64,000 bases of DNA, taken from the NCBI GenBank assembly GCA_963818695.1, contig CAWFTG010000003.1, positions 372,001-436,000 of the forward strand. Reading direction: 5' to 3'. Made by a program: the position numbers and the translations under genes. The notes under the pieces were generated by a model. The model made no database searches. It saw only the letters and a program-made list of their open reading frames with translations, and was not told the origin of the DNA. Origin of the DNA: AP-15 sp963818695. Its GTDB lineage: Bacteria; Pseudomonadota; Alphaproteobacteria; ATCC43930; CGMCC-115725. Shown in pieces: positions 1-8,457 of this stretch. Positions within the stretch are counted from its first letter, which is position 1, and each line of letters opens with the position of its first letter.

Positions 1-1
1 G

Positions 2-499
2 AAAGAGCGCGAGCCCTATGTCCAGGAGATCATCCCGACCTGGCAGGGGCCCATCGCCGACGAAAAGACCGCGAGCTGGATCACCAGCCATGTCATGAAC
101 CAGGATTTCGTGACCTGGGTCGGACAAGGGCGGATTGCAGACCGCAGCCAGGAATATCTCGGCCCGAGCGACCAGGGCATCGTTATGATCCGCCGCCGCT
201 TTTTGCGGGACCTTGATGCCATTGCGCGCGACGAAGACCCGAAAGCGGTGATACGTGACCCCGCAATCAACCGCTCTATTCGTCTGCCGGTCGCCGAGCG
301 TCGGCCACTCGAGGATGGCCTTACCCGCGCCGAGATGCTGCGCGATCCCCTCAGTAGACGCGGCCTCGAAGGTTATATCTTTCAGACCGGCCAGCCGCCG
401 GAGGTGCGCGACGCGTTCCTCGCCGCGATGGGCTTCAACGGAGCCGAATTTGCGCCGTCTGAGGACCCCTTCGACCCGCTCGCTCCGGCACCGCGTTGA
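2..499 (+). CDS. Rieske-type aromatic ring-hydroxylating oxygenase, C-terminal part (phthalate 4,5-dioxygenase-like)
   Basis: This is the last 165 codons of a gene that enters from the left edge; the frame is open from base 2 to the TGA at 497-499. The stretch NQDFVTWVGQGRIADRSQEY followed by LGPSDQGI and RRFLRDLDAIARDEDPK matches the C-terminal catalytic domain of phthalate 4,5-dioxygenase-like oxygenase alpha subunits, which hydroxylate aromatic carboxylates using a Rieske [2Fe-2S] centre and a mononuclear iron. The Rieske domain and the iron ligands lie outside the window, so the substrate cannot be read here. The gene converges on the lyase gene that follows. The family call is firm; the substrate is unknown. 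Confidence 0.82.
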   Translation, partial: KEREPYVQEIIPTWQGPIADEKTASWITSHVMNQDFVTWVGQGRIADRSQEYLGPSDQGIVMIRRRFLRDLDAIARDEDPKAVIRDPAINRSIRLPVAERRPLEDGLTRAEMLRDPLSRRGLEGYIFQTGQPPEVRDAFLAAMGFNGAEFAPSEDPFDPLAPAPR

Positions 500-512
500 G
501 GGGAAGTGACCT

Positions 513-1379
513 TCAAGCCCCGCCGAGAAAGTCCTTTGTCCATTGCTGATAGTCGTCGGCCCGAGTGACGCGCCGCATCAACTCGGGCGAGGCGATGTCC
601 TCGAGATCGCCAGGCGCTACACCGTCGCGCAGCGCCTTCAGCGTGTCGTAAACCGCCTGCACCGCGGCCGAGAACGGGGCGTGCGTCTGCAGTGCGACCC
701 GGACCCGATGCGCGGCGAGCCAATCGAGATTGCCGAGCTGACCGCTGCCGCCGCCGAGGATCAGCGGGATCCTGATAGTCGACGACACCGCTTCGACTGC
801 CTCGACCGTGACTCCGCCGGCGAGGAAGATCGCGTCGACCCCGGCTGCCTCGTAGGCCTTTGCCCGCTTGATCGCCTCGTCGAGGTTGGCGATCGCCAGC
901 GCACTGGTGCGTCCGGCGATGACCAGGTTCTTGTCTTGGCGCGCCGACAGCGCCGCCTTCATTTTTCCGACGCCCTCTTCGACCGAGCTCAGGCTCGGCT
1001 TGCCGCCCGATCCATAGGGCCGCGGCAAAACCGTGTCCTCGATCGACATCGCGCAGACGCCGGCCGTCTCCAACTCCTCGACGGTGCGGCGCACGTTGAG
1101 CGCATTGCCGTAACCGTGGTCGGCGTCGACCAGCAATGCCAAATTACCGGCGCGGCAGATGCGGTAGGCCTGAGCGGCGAATTCGGTCAAGGTCAGCACG
1201 ACAAGGTCGGGGGCGCCGAGCACCGACATCGACCCGATCGAGCCGGAGAACATCCCGACCTCGAAGCCGAGATCCTCGGCGATCCGCGCTGAGATCGCGT
1301 CGTATACGGATCCCGGATGGACGCAGCGATTGCCGGAAAGGATCGCGCGAAACCGCTCGCGCCGTTCGGTCCAATTCAT
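513..1379 (-). CDS. Oxaloacetate decarboxylase-type member of the isocitrate lyase/PEP mutase superfamily
   Basis: A 288-residue (beta/alpha)8-barrel lyase. The metal-binding segment DADHGYGN (residues 85-92), the SIEDT motif (about 112-116) and the opening RCVHPGSVYDAISARIA pattern match the Pseudomonas PA4872-type enzymes, which decarboxylate oxaloacetate to pyruvate with Mg2+. Length is typical (about 287). The mobile KKCG loop of true isocitrate or methylisocitrate lyases is absent, which favours the decarboxylase branch. ATG start at 1379. It runs toward the oxygenase gene on the other strand. The superfamily is certain; the exact substrate is inferred from similarity. Confidence 0.8.
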   Translation of the reverse strand: MNWTERRERFRAILSGNRCVHPGSVYDAISARIAEDLGFEVGMFSGSIGSMSVLGAPDLVVLTLTEFAAQAYRICRAGNLALLVDADHGYGNALNVRRTVEELETAGVCAMSIEDTVLPRPYGSGGKPSLSSVEEGVGKMKAALSARQDKNLVIAGRTSALAIANLDEAIKRAKAYEAAGVDAIFLAGGVTVEAVEAVSSTIRIPLILGGGSGQLGNLDWLAAHRVRVALQTHAPFSAAVQAVYDTLKALRDGVAPGDLEDIASPELMRRVTRADDYQQWTKDFLGGA

Positions 1380-1382
1380 TAC

Positions 1383-1567
1383 CGATCACCCCATTCTTGT
1401 CTTCAACCGTCTGCTCTTCGATTTCATAGAACCGGTCGAGGCCCACCAGCGTCTCGATTTCGTGCCGGGCGGCGACGCAGTCCTTCCGGCTGAAGCCGCT
1501 ATACTCGCCGTTCTGCTTCAGCTCCATCATCGTGTGCAGCGGCTCGCCGAATCGGCCGGCTCGGCGG
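1383..1567 (-). pseudogene. C-terminal gene fragment, possibly of a second PEP mutase-family lyase
   Basis: On the minus strand just upstream of the lyase gene there is an open stretch reading GEPLHTMMELKQNGEYSGF, then RHEIETLVGLDRFYEIEEQT. The spacing of a variable helix followed by an ETLVGLDRFYEIEE-like end resembles the C-terminal helix of PEP mutase/dimethylmalate lyase proteins, but I cannot confirm that. No start codon or N-terminal part is present: homologous-looking sequence ends near 1567, where a plus-strand nitrilase fragment begins. It is probably a remnant. The function call is weak. Confidence 0.28.
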
Positions 1568-1740
1568 ATCATCGCGCCGACCGGCGAGATCGCCGCCCGC
1601 ACGCTTGGCGAGAACGACGAGGTCATCGCCGCCACTCTCGACCTCGAACTCGGCGACTACATCAAGCGCACGATCTTCAACTTCGAGAAGCACCCGGCAC
1701 ATCGAGCATTACCGCCTGATCACCGAGCGCAGCTATCCCC
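1567..1740 (+). pseudogene. Nitrilase/N-carbamoyl amidohydrolase C-terminal remnant, frameshifted
   Basis: The plus strand reads RIIAPTGEIAARTLGENDEV, then LDLELGDYIKRTIFNFEKH, which is the C-terminal part of carbon-nitrogen hydrolases of the N-carbamoyl-amino-acid/hydantoin type. After FNFEKH the homologous end (RHIEHYRLITERSYP) continues in another frame, so there is a one-base frame break near 1693. The catalytic Glu-Lys-Cys region is missing. The fragment starts abruptly at about 1567, back to back with another gene fragment on the opposite strand. Confidence 0.6.
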
Positions 1741-1748
1741 GTCCTGCT

Positions 1749-1767
1749 CTCCCCGTCCATCGGGGAG
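1749..1767. repeat. Small hairpin in the interval after the DUF2076 gene
   Basis: CTCCCCG (1749-1755) and CGGGGAG (1761-1767) form a perfect seven-base stem with a five-base loop. It lies about 20 bases past the stop of the minus-strand DUF2076 gene and could act as a weak terminator, but no T-run follows on either strand. The flanking GGGTGAGG wording also recalls the palindromic element at 27140-27233. Confidence 0.3.
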
Positions 1768-1788
1768 GGTGAGGATGGGATTACGCGA

Positions 1789-2622
1789 TCAGCACGACGT
1801 GCTGTTGTCGCCGCTGCTCCAGTCGCCACCGCCGCCGCCCCAGTCCTGATCGGAGCTGAAGTCCTGGCCCGTGTCGGCCACGCCGGCATCGCTGCTCCAA
1901 TCACCACCGGCTCCGCCGGGATCGCTGCTCCAGTCTCCGCTGGCGCCACCGGGGTCGCTGCTCCAATCGCCGCCAGCGGCTCCAGCATCGCTGCCGTAGT
2001 AATTGTTGACGACGGTCTCGCCGAGACCCGGGGTCATTCCGCCGCTCATCAGCCCGCCGGCGTAATGGTTGCCGAACAGCGAGGAGATGCCCTGGAACAG
2101 CAGCGCGCCACCCGCGACACCCGCCGCCGTCGCCGCGGCCGACCGCAGGAAACCGCCGCCGGCGCCACCCATGCCGCCGCCCATGAACCCGCCACCCGTC
2201 GGCTGTTGGCCGTAGCCGGGCTGCTGCGCATAACCGGGCTGTCCGTAAGGCTGTGCCGGCGGCGCTGCCGCAACCTGCGGTGAGCGCGTCCACGGACCGG
2301 CCTGGGGACCGGCCTGGGCCGGGCCGCTCGCCGGGGCCGGCGGCCGGCTCCCAAACAGGCCCCCGAGGAAACTTCCCACCGTTGGCCTCGCAGCCTGCTG
2401 CGCATCGGCGAGCTGTTTCTCGAGATCGGCGATCCTCTGCTGCGCCTGATGCAGGCTGAGATCCTGGATCAGCACGGTCTGCGTCAAGTAGTAAGGCAAA
2501 TCCGGCTGGGCGGCCAGCGCCTGACGGATCAGAGCATCGGCCTCGGGATCTTTGTCTTGCCGCGGGGCATTTTTCACGCGGTCGAGCAAGGTCGTAAGAA
2601 GCTCTTTTTCCTGGGGGTTCAT
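1789..2622 (-). CDS. DUF2076 family protein
   Basis: A 277-residue protein starting MNPQEKELLTTLLDRVKNAP, the conserved opening of DUF2076. Residues 1 to about 90 are helical and coiled-coil-like (LHQAQQRIADLEKQLADAQQ). A Pro/Gly/Gln-rich linker follows, then a Gly-rich segment with a short hydrophobic stretch (AAATAAGVAGGALLFQGISSLFG). The tail is an acidic Ser/Gly/Asp repeat in which GDWSSDPGG-like units recur four times. DUF2076 proteins are of unknown function and are described as periplasmic ligand-binding-like; no classical signal peptide is visible. Monocistronic, with a hairpin beyond the stop. Confidence 0.8.
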   Translation of the reverse strand: MNPQEKELLTTLLDRVKNAPRQDKDPEADALIRQALAAQPDLPYYLTQTVLIQDLSLHQAQQRIADLEKQLADAQQAARPTVGSFLGGLFGSRPPAPASGPAQAGPQAGPWTRSPQVAAAPPAQPYGQPGYAQQPGYGQQPTGGGFMGGGMGGAGGGFLRSAAATAAGVAGGALLFQGISSLFGNHYAGGLMSGGMTPGLGETVVNNYYGSDAGAAGGDWSSDPGGASGDWSSDPGGAGGDWSSDAGVADTGQDFSSDQDWGGGGGDWSSGDNSTSC

Positions 2623-2736
2623 GAATGCCTTCCGGTGCTGGAAAAGCGGTGTCTTCCCATGAAGAACATCAGCGCCGCCCTATTGGCACGCCGCAGTAGA
2701 TGTGGGAAGGCCTAACCAGCGGTCAATGACGGGCCG

Positions 2737-3693
2737 TCAGAGCCCGTGGCCACCCATCGCGAGGAATTTTTCGCGACGCTGCAGGCGCAGCGTGCTCCCA
2801 TCGATACCGAGCAGCGGACGCAGCGCCTCCTCGACCGCCTCGCCGAGCTGCTCGATGGTCTCTTTCGGGGCACGTTGCGCACCGCCGAGCGGCTCGGCGA
2901 CGACCCGATCGACGACCCCGAGCCGCTGCAGATCCTCGGCGGTGAGGCGCAGCGCCTCCGCGGCTTCCGGCGCGTGCTCGGCGCTGCGCCACAGGATCGA
3001 GGCACAGCCCTCAGGAGAAATGACCGAATAGATCGCGTGCTCCAGCATAAGCACGGTATTGCCGGCGGCGAGCGCAATCGCCCCGCCGGACCCGCCTTCG
3101 CCGATGATCGCGGCGACCAGGGGCACTTTGATGTCGAGACAGGTTTCGATCGCGCGGGCGATCGCCTCGGCTTGGCCACGCGCCTCGGCATCGACGCCGG
3201 GATACGCGCCCGCTGTGTCGATCAAGGTGAGGACCGGCAAGCCGAAGCGGTCGGCGAGCCGCATCAATCGCTGGGCCTTGCGATATCCTTCCGGCCGCCC
3301 CATGCCGAAATTGTGTTTGAGGCGTCCCTCGGTATCCGCACCCTTTTCGGTGCCGAGCACGAGAACGCTGCGCCCGCGAAGGCGGCCGATGCCGCCGACG
3401 ATCGCCGCGTCCTCGGCGAATGCGCGGTCGCCGGCGAGGGGCACGAAATCGGCGATCAATCCGCCGATGTAGTCGAGGCAATGGGGCCGTTCGGGGTGCC
3501 GTGCGACCTGAACCTTCTGCCACGGAGTCAGGCGCGAGTAGGTCTGGCGCAGCAGCCGTTCGGCGGTGCTCTGCAAACGGCCGACCTCGTCGGCGATGTT
3601 GAGTTCGCCGGTCGTCGACAGGCGGCGCAGCTCCTCGATCTTGCCTTCGAGCTCGGCGATCGGCCGCTCGAAATCGAGAAAGTGACGGATCAT
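2737..3693 (-). CDS. accA: Acetyl-CoA carboxylase carboxyltransferase subunit alpha
   Basis: 318 residues, the usual AccA length. With AccD it transfers carboxyl from biotin carrier protein to acetyl-CoA, giving malonyl-CoA for fatty acid synthesis. The N-terminal helical segment begins MIRHFLDFERPIAELEGKIEEL. The crotonase-like domain carries RPEGYRKAQRLMRLADRF and the glycine-rich oxyanion-loop segment GEGGSGGAIALA. The start overlaps the stop of xerD by four bases (ATGA at 3690-3693), so the two genes are transcribed and probably translated together. Nothing is missing. Confidence 0.97.
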   Translation of the reverse strand: MIRHFLDFERPIAELEGKIEELRRLSTTGELNIADEVGRLQSTAERLLRQTYSRLTPWQKVQVARHPERPHCLDYIGGLIADFVPLAGDRAFAEDAAIVGGIGRLRGRSVLVLGTEKGADTEGRLKHNFGMGRPEGYRKAQRLMRLADRFGLPVLTLIDTAGAYPGVDAEARGQAEAIARAIETCLDIKVPLVAAIIGEGGSGGAIALAAGNTVLMLEHAIYSVISPEGCASILWRSAEHAPEAAEALRLTAEDLQRLGVVDRVVAEPLGGAQRAPKETIEQLGEAVEEALRPLLGIDGSTLRLQRREKFLAMGGHGL

Positions 3694-4616
3694 TTGCGGC
3701 GTGCCAGTGGATGGGCGTTCTCCACCAGCTTGCGCAGCCGTCCGGTCTCGACATGCGTGTAAATCTGTGTCGTCGCGATGTCGGCGTGCCCGAGCATCTG
3801 CTGCACGCTGCGCAGGTCAGCGCCGTGGTCTAGCAGATGGCTGGCAAAGGCGTGGCGCAGCACGTGCGGCGAGAGGCGTTCCGGGTCGAGCCCGGCCTTA
3901 ACCGCGAGCTCCTTCAGCAGTTGGCCGGTGCGTTGCCGCGTCAGATGACCGGCGCGGCCGCGCGACGGAAACAGCCAGCGGGATGGCCTGGCGTCGGGCA
4001 GGAAATCTTCGCGGCACTCCAGGTATCTGCGCAGCGCAACGCGCCCCGGCTCGCTCAAAGGCACGACCCGCTCCTTCCCGCCTTTGCCCGAGATCACTAG
4101 GAATTGCGGGCCGCGGAGCGCCGCGGCGAATGGCAAGGTCACCAGCTCTGACACCCGCAGCCCGGTCGCATAAAGCAGCTCGAGAATGCAACCGAGACGT
4201 ACCCCCTCGTTTCCGGGCCAGCTTTGCGCCGCATCGAGCAGAGTCTTAACCTCGGTTTCCGACAACATTTTGGGGAGCGGTCGGCCGAGTCTTGGAGTTT
4301 CGATTTCTGCCGTCGGGTCGTCCTGTCGTACCCCTTCGAGCAGCAGAAACTTGTAGAACTGCCGCATCGCCGAGATGCGCCGGGCGAGCGTACGCGGCGT
4401 CAGCGCAGCAGTAACCGGGCTCGCCAGGTAGGCGTGCAGTTTTTCTCGATCCGCCACCGCCAGCTCGACCCCGCTCGCCGCCAAAAAAACCGCGAGATTG
4501 GACAAATCGTTGTTATAGGCGGCCAGGGTCAACAGCGCCGCACCACGTTCGGCCGCCAGCATCTCGAGAAACGCTTCGAGATGTTTCGAGACGTCAGAGG
4601 CCGGCGGCAAGAGCAA
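3690..4616 (-). CDS. xerD: Site-specific tyrosine recombinase XerD
   Basis: 308 residues. XerD acts with XerC at dif to resolve chromosome dimers before division. The SAM-like N-terminal core-binding domain covers about residues 1-105. The catalytic domain shows all conserved residues: Arg154 (TGLRVSEL), Lys178 (SGKGGKERV), His251 and Arg254 (HVLRHAFASH), His277 (LGHADI) and nucleophile Tyr286 (QIYTHV). It is followed by accA with a four-base overlap and overlaps the 3' end of the preceding helical-repeat gene by about 23 bases. This placement next to accA, rather than on an island, supports the housekeeping XerD role over a phage integrase. Confidence 0.95.
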   Translation of the reverse strand: MLLPPASDVSKHLEAFLEMLAAERGAALLTLAAYNNDLSNLAVFLAASGVELAVADREKLHAYLASPVTAALTPRTLARRISAMRQFYKFLLLEGVRQDDPTAEIETPRLGRPLPKMLSETEVKTLLDAAQSWPGNEGVRLGCILELLYATGLRVSELVTLPFAAALRGPQFLVISGKGGKERVVPLSEPGRVALRRYLECREDFLPDARPSRWLFPSRGRAGHLTRQRTGQLLKELAVKAGLDPERLSPHVLRHAFASHLLDHGADLRSVQQMLGHADIATTQIYTHVETGRLRKLVENAHPLARRK

Positions 4617-6201
4617 CTTCGACGGCGAGCCGGCGTGCGTCAGCCGTCAATCCGACCCGATTCAGACTGGAAACCGCAGTGTACAATGCGACTGAGTCGG
4701 TCGACAAAGTCCCCCCCTGTGAGGCGTCAATTATCGCCGCCAAAGCGGTTTCACCGATCCGCTTTCCGGCGGCGGCCTCGGCGAGGTCGAGCCACGCCGC
4801 AGGCGGCGGCGAGGGCGGGCCCGCAGCGGTCCAGCCGGCAGCAGGGAGCGCGGCCAAATCGGCCGCGGGTACAGGCTCGCCGAGTGCCGAGGCGAGGATC
4901 AGAAACAAAATCGGTCGCGGAGCATCCTCCTGATCGGGAGCGAGCTCTTCCTGAGGCGCCACCAGGGCGAGTAAGAAATGCAGCGAATGTTCTTCATCCC
5001 CGGAGGCCAAATACCCGGAGGCCAAATACCCGGAGGCCAAATACCCGGAGGCCAAATACCCGGAGGCCAACCCGCCCCAGCGCCGCGCCGCCCGGATGTC
5101 ACCGGCGGCGATCAGCAGACGGGTGGCAAGCGGCGCCGAGCCGGCAAGGCTCGGATCCGGATCGATCTCCCGCAAGGCCGGCAGGAGCAGCCGCGCGGCC
5201 AGCGCGAAACCATCTCCTTGCCGGCTGCCGAACGCCTCGGTGAAGCCGGCGATCCTCGCCATCCGCTCGGCAGGGGTGCCGGCCTCCGCAATAGCAGCAA
5301 ACAGACGGGCGTGGTCGAGCGCTCCTGCCTCGCCTGGGCGGCCTCCGACGCTCAGCGTCGAATACAATTCGCGCAGCCGATCTGGGCTCAGCGCGCCATA
5401 TCGGGCAGCCCGCTCTGCCGCTGTTAATCGGGTTGCAGCAGGAGCCTCTTCGTCCAGCGCCAAACAAAGTGCGAGGTCGGGACGGAGCGTATTTACCAGC
5501 GCCGGCTTCAATTCCCATCGCGCCGCGACGAGCAGCCGCAAACTCAGCGGGTCGAGAGTGTTCGTTGGGTCGATGAATGCCGGCGGCGGCCGTCCGGCGA
5601 GCGTCTCGACGGCGGCGGCGAGAACCTTGGCGCGCGGACCATGCGGCTCTTCGGTGAGGAGTTGCAGCCCGAGGCGCGCTTGCTCGATCTCGCCCTGCAG
5701 CGCCTGGCAGGCAATCAGAGCGGTTTGCCAGAAGGGAGCCTCGTCACGGCGGACCATCTCACGCACGGTGCTGCAGGCGCGTCGGGTATCGCCGCCGATC
5801 GCGTCCGCGGCTACTGCAAGCGGCAATGCCGGTCCCCGCTCCGCCTGTGGGATGGCGGCAATTACAGCCCGGGCCGCATCGAGTTCGCCGAGACGGAGCA
5901 GCGCGCCGGCTCGCAACCCCGGCAATCTGTCATCACCCGCCTCCGGCCCCTCGGGCGCAGCGCCACCGGACAGGAGCAGATGGCGCTCCAGCGACTGCAG
6001 CGCCGGCGACGTCGTGTCGGGCAGCATGGCGAGAAGCACGTCGGCCATTTTGCGTGATGTGCCGCGCCATAACGCGTCGGGTAGTGTATCGCGCGCCAAA
6101 GGCGTGCCCCAGTCCCAGCCGGCGGCGGGCGCAGTCAATGGCTCGCTCGCGACCGCATCATCATGGCTCGAAGGGGACGGCGAGAGGTGGGGAGAATTCA
6201 C
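4594..6201 (-). CDS. Uncharacterised helical-repeat protein with an (ASGYL)n tract
   Basis: A 535-residue Ala/Leu-rich protein, probably an alpha-helical (TPR-like) solenoid. I do not recognise a named family beyond the uncharacterised proteins often found upstream of xerD in alphaproteobacteria. Near residue 377 an ASGYL unit is repeated about five times, encoded by the 15-bp repeat at 5001-5070. The listed start has no signal peptide, but an overlapping frame (6161-6340) encodes a good hydrophobic export signal that ends at FGEFSPPLAVPFEP. A one-base shift near 6165 would fuse the two and make this a secreted or periplasmic protein. It overlaps xerD at its 3' end. Confidence 0.6.
   Translation of the reverse strand: MNSPHLSPSPSSHDDAVASEPLTAPAAGWDWGTPLARDTLPDALWRGTSRKMADVLLAMLPDTTSPALQSLERHLLLSGGAAPEGPEAGDDRLPGLRAGALLRLGELDAARAVIAAIPQAERGPALPLAVAADAIGGDTRRACSTVREMVRRDEAPFWQTALIACQALQGEIEQARLGLQLLTEEPHGPRAKVLAAAVETLAGRPPPAFIDPTNTLDPLSLRLLVAARWELKPALVNTLRPDLALCLALDEEAPAATRLTAAERAARYGALSPDRLRELYSTLSVGGRPGEAGALDHARLFAAIAEAGTPAERMARIAGFTEAFGSRQGDGFALAARLLLPALREIDPDPSLAGSAPLATRLLIAAGDIRAARRWGGLASGYLASGYLASGYLASGYLASGDEEHSLHFLLALVAPQEELAPDQEDAPRPILFLILASALGEPVPAADLAALPAAGWTAAGPPSPPPAAWLDLAEAAAGKRIGETALAAIIDASQGGTLSTDSVALYTAVSSLNRVGLTADARRLAVEVALAAGL
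5001..5070. repeat. 15-bp tandem repeat, five copies, inside a coding region
   Basis: CGGAGGCCAA occurs at 5001, 5016, 5031, 5046 and 5061 with the identical spacer ATACC, giving perfect 15-bp units. Because 15 is a multiple of three, copy-number change leaves the frame intact and adds or removes one five-residue ASGYL unit in the minus-strand helical-repeat protein. Perfect identity between units points to recent slippage expansion. Confidence 0.92.
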
Positions 6202-6340
6202 CGAAGGCGCGGGAAATCAGCGGGATCGGAGGACCCGGCTGTCGCGCCGCAGATAATGCCGGCATCAACACGATCCAACCGGCGAAGAGGATCGGTATCA
6301 GCCGGTCGACGGATAGCCCGTCATTTGGGGAAGCGCGCAT
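6161..6340 (-). other. Candidate N-terminal export signal of the helical-repeat protein, out of frame
   Basis: From the ATG at 6340 this frame reads MRASPNDGLSVDRLIPILFA, then GWIVLMPALSAARQ, a positively charged start followed by a hydrophobic core and an Ala-rich cleavage region, as in a Sec signal peptide. It ends at a TGA shortly after overlapping the start of the 535-residue protein. The start overlaps the stop of the small membrane-protein gene by 20 bases. I infer that it is the true beginning of that protein, separated by an indel. Confidence 0.4.
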
Positions 6341-6461
6341 CGGGGATGACCTTCTCGACGGGCGCGGAGGGTGGCGGTGGGTTCCAGAATGCGAGGAAAG
6401 CCATGCCGCCAAGCAGCAGCAGGGCGATCACGATGACAAACGCGACAGTGACCTTCCCCAT
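6321..6461 (-). CDS. Small single-pass membrane protein
   Basis: 46 residues from the ATG at 6461 (MGKVTVAFVIVIALLLLGGM); the frame is open for 15 codons further upstream but the MGKV start gives a compact protein. One membrane-spanning helix covers about residues 5-25, followed by a Pro-rich stretch (NPPPPSAPVEKVIPDARFPK) facing one side. It lies directly upstream of the helical-repeat/xerD/accA genes on the same strand and probably shares their promoter. I do not know its function. Confidence 0.6.
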   Translation of the reverse strand: MGKVTVAFVIVIALLLLGGMAFLAFWNPPPPSAPVEKVIPDARFPK

Positions 6462-6579
6462 GCCCCCACGGCTCGCAACTTGCACTACCCCGATGTCCAT
6501 GTCCAATCTGTCCCGAGCGGATTGACGACAAGGTTGGACGATATGCTAGTACCCCGTCGGTCGGCATGGAGAAAGAGCG

Positions 6580-7185
6580 GTGAGAGGCGAGGCGCAGATC
6601 GCGGCAGTGCTATCGGACCGAAAAGTGGCGGAAATCAAGCGGTTTGTGCCGAGCCGCTCGATTGTTCTGGTCGGTCTGATGGGAGCCGGGAAGAGCAAGG
6701 TCGGCCGCCGCCTCGCAGCCCGCCTCGGCTTGCCGTTTTTCGATTCGGATCCTGAGATCGAGGCCGCCGCCGGCGAGACGATCGAGGAGATTTTTGCCAA
6801 CCGCGGCGAGCACGTCTTTCGCGCCGGCGAGCGGCGGGTCATCGCCCGGCTGCTGGCCCAGCCGGTTCACGTGCTGGCGACCGGTGGCGGCGCCTTCATG
6901 GATCCGGCGACCCGTGAGCTGATTGCGCGCCGGGGCATCTCGCTGTGGCTGCGCGCCGATCTCGATGTGCTGGTGTCCCGGGTCCTGCGCCGCAGCAATC
7001 GGCCGCTATTGAAACAAGGTGATCCGTGCGCAATCCTCGCTCAGCTGATCGAGCAGCGCCATCCCATTTACGCCGAAGCCGATGTGGTCGTGGACAGCGG
7101 CGAGGGATCGCCGGAAGCGACGGTGAGCCGAACTATTGCGGCGTTGGGCGCATGCCCGCGTGCGTTGTTGCCGCCCGAAGGATAG
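6580..7185 (+). CDS. aroK: Shikimate kinase
   Basis: 201 residues. Phosphorylates shikimate with ATP in the chorismate pathway. The P-loop is GLMGAGKS (residues 32-39), the shikimate-binding FDSD follows at about 53-56, and the GGGAFM loop lies near residue 105. The GTG start at 6580 is chosen because GGAGA sits 7-8 bases upstream; the nearby ATG at 6566 runs into a stop. The N-terminus is about 25 residues longer than the E. coli protein, common in alphaproteobacteria. Followed by aroB after 11 bases, so the two form an operon. Confidence 0.95.
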   Translation: MRGEAQIAAVLSDRKVAEIKRFVPSRSIVLVGLMGAGKSKVGRRLAARLGLPFFDSDPEIEAAAGETIEEIFANRGEHVFRAGERRVIARLLAQPVHVLATGGGAFMDPATRELIARRGISLWLRADLDVLVSRVLRRSNRPLLKQGDPCAILAQLIEQRHPIYAEADVVVDSGEGSPEATVSRTIAALGACPRALLPPEG

Positions 7186-7196
7186 AAAGAGGAAAA

Positions 7197-8309
7197 ATGG
7201 AAACGATCGAGCGGCTGCGCGTCGAACTCGGCGATCGAGGCTACGACATCCTGGTCGGACCTCAGCTGATCGGGCGTGCCGGCCGCGAAATGCTTGCCCT
7301 AATGCGGCGTCGCCACGCCGTCGTGGTCTCCGACGAAATCGTCGCGAGCCATTACCTCGCCCCTCTGCGGGACAGCCTCTGCGAGGCGGGGATCGCCCAT
7401 CACGCCGTGCTTCTGCCGCCGGGCGAGGAAACCAAGGACCTGGCGCACTTCGGCAAACTGGCCGAGGACATTCTGGCGTTCGGCATCGAGCGCGGGTCGA
7501 TGCTGGTGGCGCTGGGCGGTGGAGTTGTCGGCGACATCACCGGGTTCGCCGCCGCGACATTGCTGCGTGGCATCGACTTCGTGCAGATCCCGACGACGCT
7601 GTTGGCGCAAGTCGACAGCTCGGTCGGCGGCAAGACCGGGATCAACACCCGTACCGGCAAGAACCTGATCGGCGCCTTCTACCAGCCGCGCCTGGTGCTC
7701 GCCGATACTTTGGTTCTCCGCAGCCTGCCGCCCCGCGAGCTGCTCGCCGGCTATGCCGAAATCGTCAAATACGGCCTCATCCGTGACGCCGAATTCTTCG
7801 CCTGGTTGGAAGCCGAGGGTGGCGCGGTCTGTGCGCTCCTACCCGACGCATTGCGGCGTTCGGTCGTGACGAGCTGTGCGATGAAAGCCGAGATCGTAGC
7901 CGGCGACGAGCGCGAGGAGGGCGACCGGGCGCTCCTCAATTTCGGCCACACTTTCGGGCACGCCCTGGAGACCGAGACCGGGTTCAGCACGCGCCTGCTG
8001 CACGGCGAAGCGGTGGCGCTCGGCATGGTTCTCGCGACCGAGTTCGCAGCCAAGCTCGGCCTGGTCGCGCAGCAGGATGCGCTGCGGGTGCGCCGCCATC
8101 TCGAAGATTGCGGCCTGCCGACGCGCTTGGCCGAGATCGGGCTGACCGGCATCCCGGCCGATCGCCTGCTCGGCCATATGAGCAGGGACAAGAAGGTCCG
8201 CGACGGCCGCATCACCTTGATCCTGCCGCGCCGCATCGGCGAGGCCTTCGTCATGAAAGACGCACCAATCGAGCCGCTGCGCGCTTTCCTCACCGCCGCG
8301 GCCGCTTAG
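7197..8309 (+). CDS. aroB: 3-dehydroquinate synthase
   Basis: 370 residues from the ATG at 7197, which has AAAGAGGA just upstream; the open frame extends left into aroK but without homology. Converts DAHP to 3-dehydroquinate using NAD and a divalent metal. The NAD-binding GGGVVGDITGFAA segment, the QIPTTLLAQVDSSVGGKTGIN motif and the metal-ligand GHTFGHALE motif are all present. Cotranscribed with aroK. No anomalies. Confidence 0.96.
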   Translation: METIERLRVELGDRGYDILVGPQLIGRAGREMLALMRRRHAVVVSDEIVASHYLAPLRDSLCEAGIAHHAVLLPPGEETKDLAHFGKLAEDILAFGIERGSMLVALGGGVVGDITGFAAATLLRGIDFVQIPTTLLAQVDSSVGGKTGINTRTGKNLIGAFYQPRLVLADTLVLRSLPPRELLAGYAEIVKYGLIRDAEFFAWLEAEGGAVCALLPDALRRSVVTSCAMKAEIVAGDEREEGDRALLNFGHTFGHALETETGFSTRLLHGEAVALGMVLATEFAAKLGLVAQQDALRVRRHLEDCGLPTRLAEIGLTGIPADRLLGHMSRDKKVRDGRITLILPRRIGEAFVMKDAPIEPLRAFLTAAAA

Positions 8310-8457
8310 CTCCTGGCTTGGTAGCGGCGCCGCCGCGCTTTCCTCAGGGACGGCGGGCGCCTCCCGAGCCTTGTTCTTTTCTCGTACCCCGCGATCTGGT
8401 TACTAGTGCGGCCGGAAGGGGCAGCTGAATATCTTCGGCTCAAAAAGGATACGCCAG

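Noticed and set aside
3690..4616. Phage or island integrase
   Set aside because: Sequence and accA neighbourhood fit housekeeping XerD, with no phage genes around.
5001..5070. CRISPR array
   Set aside because: Units are contiguous 15-bp repeats in frame inside a gene, without spacers or cas genes. No CRISPR array was seen in the window.
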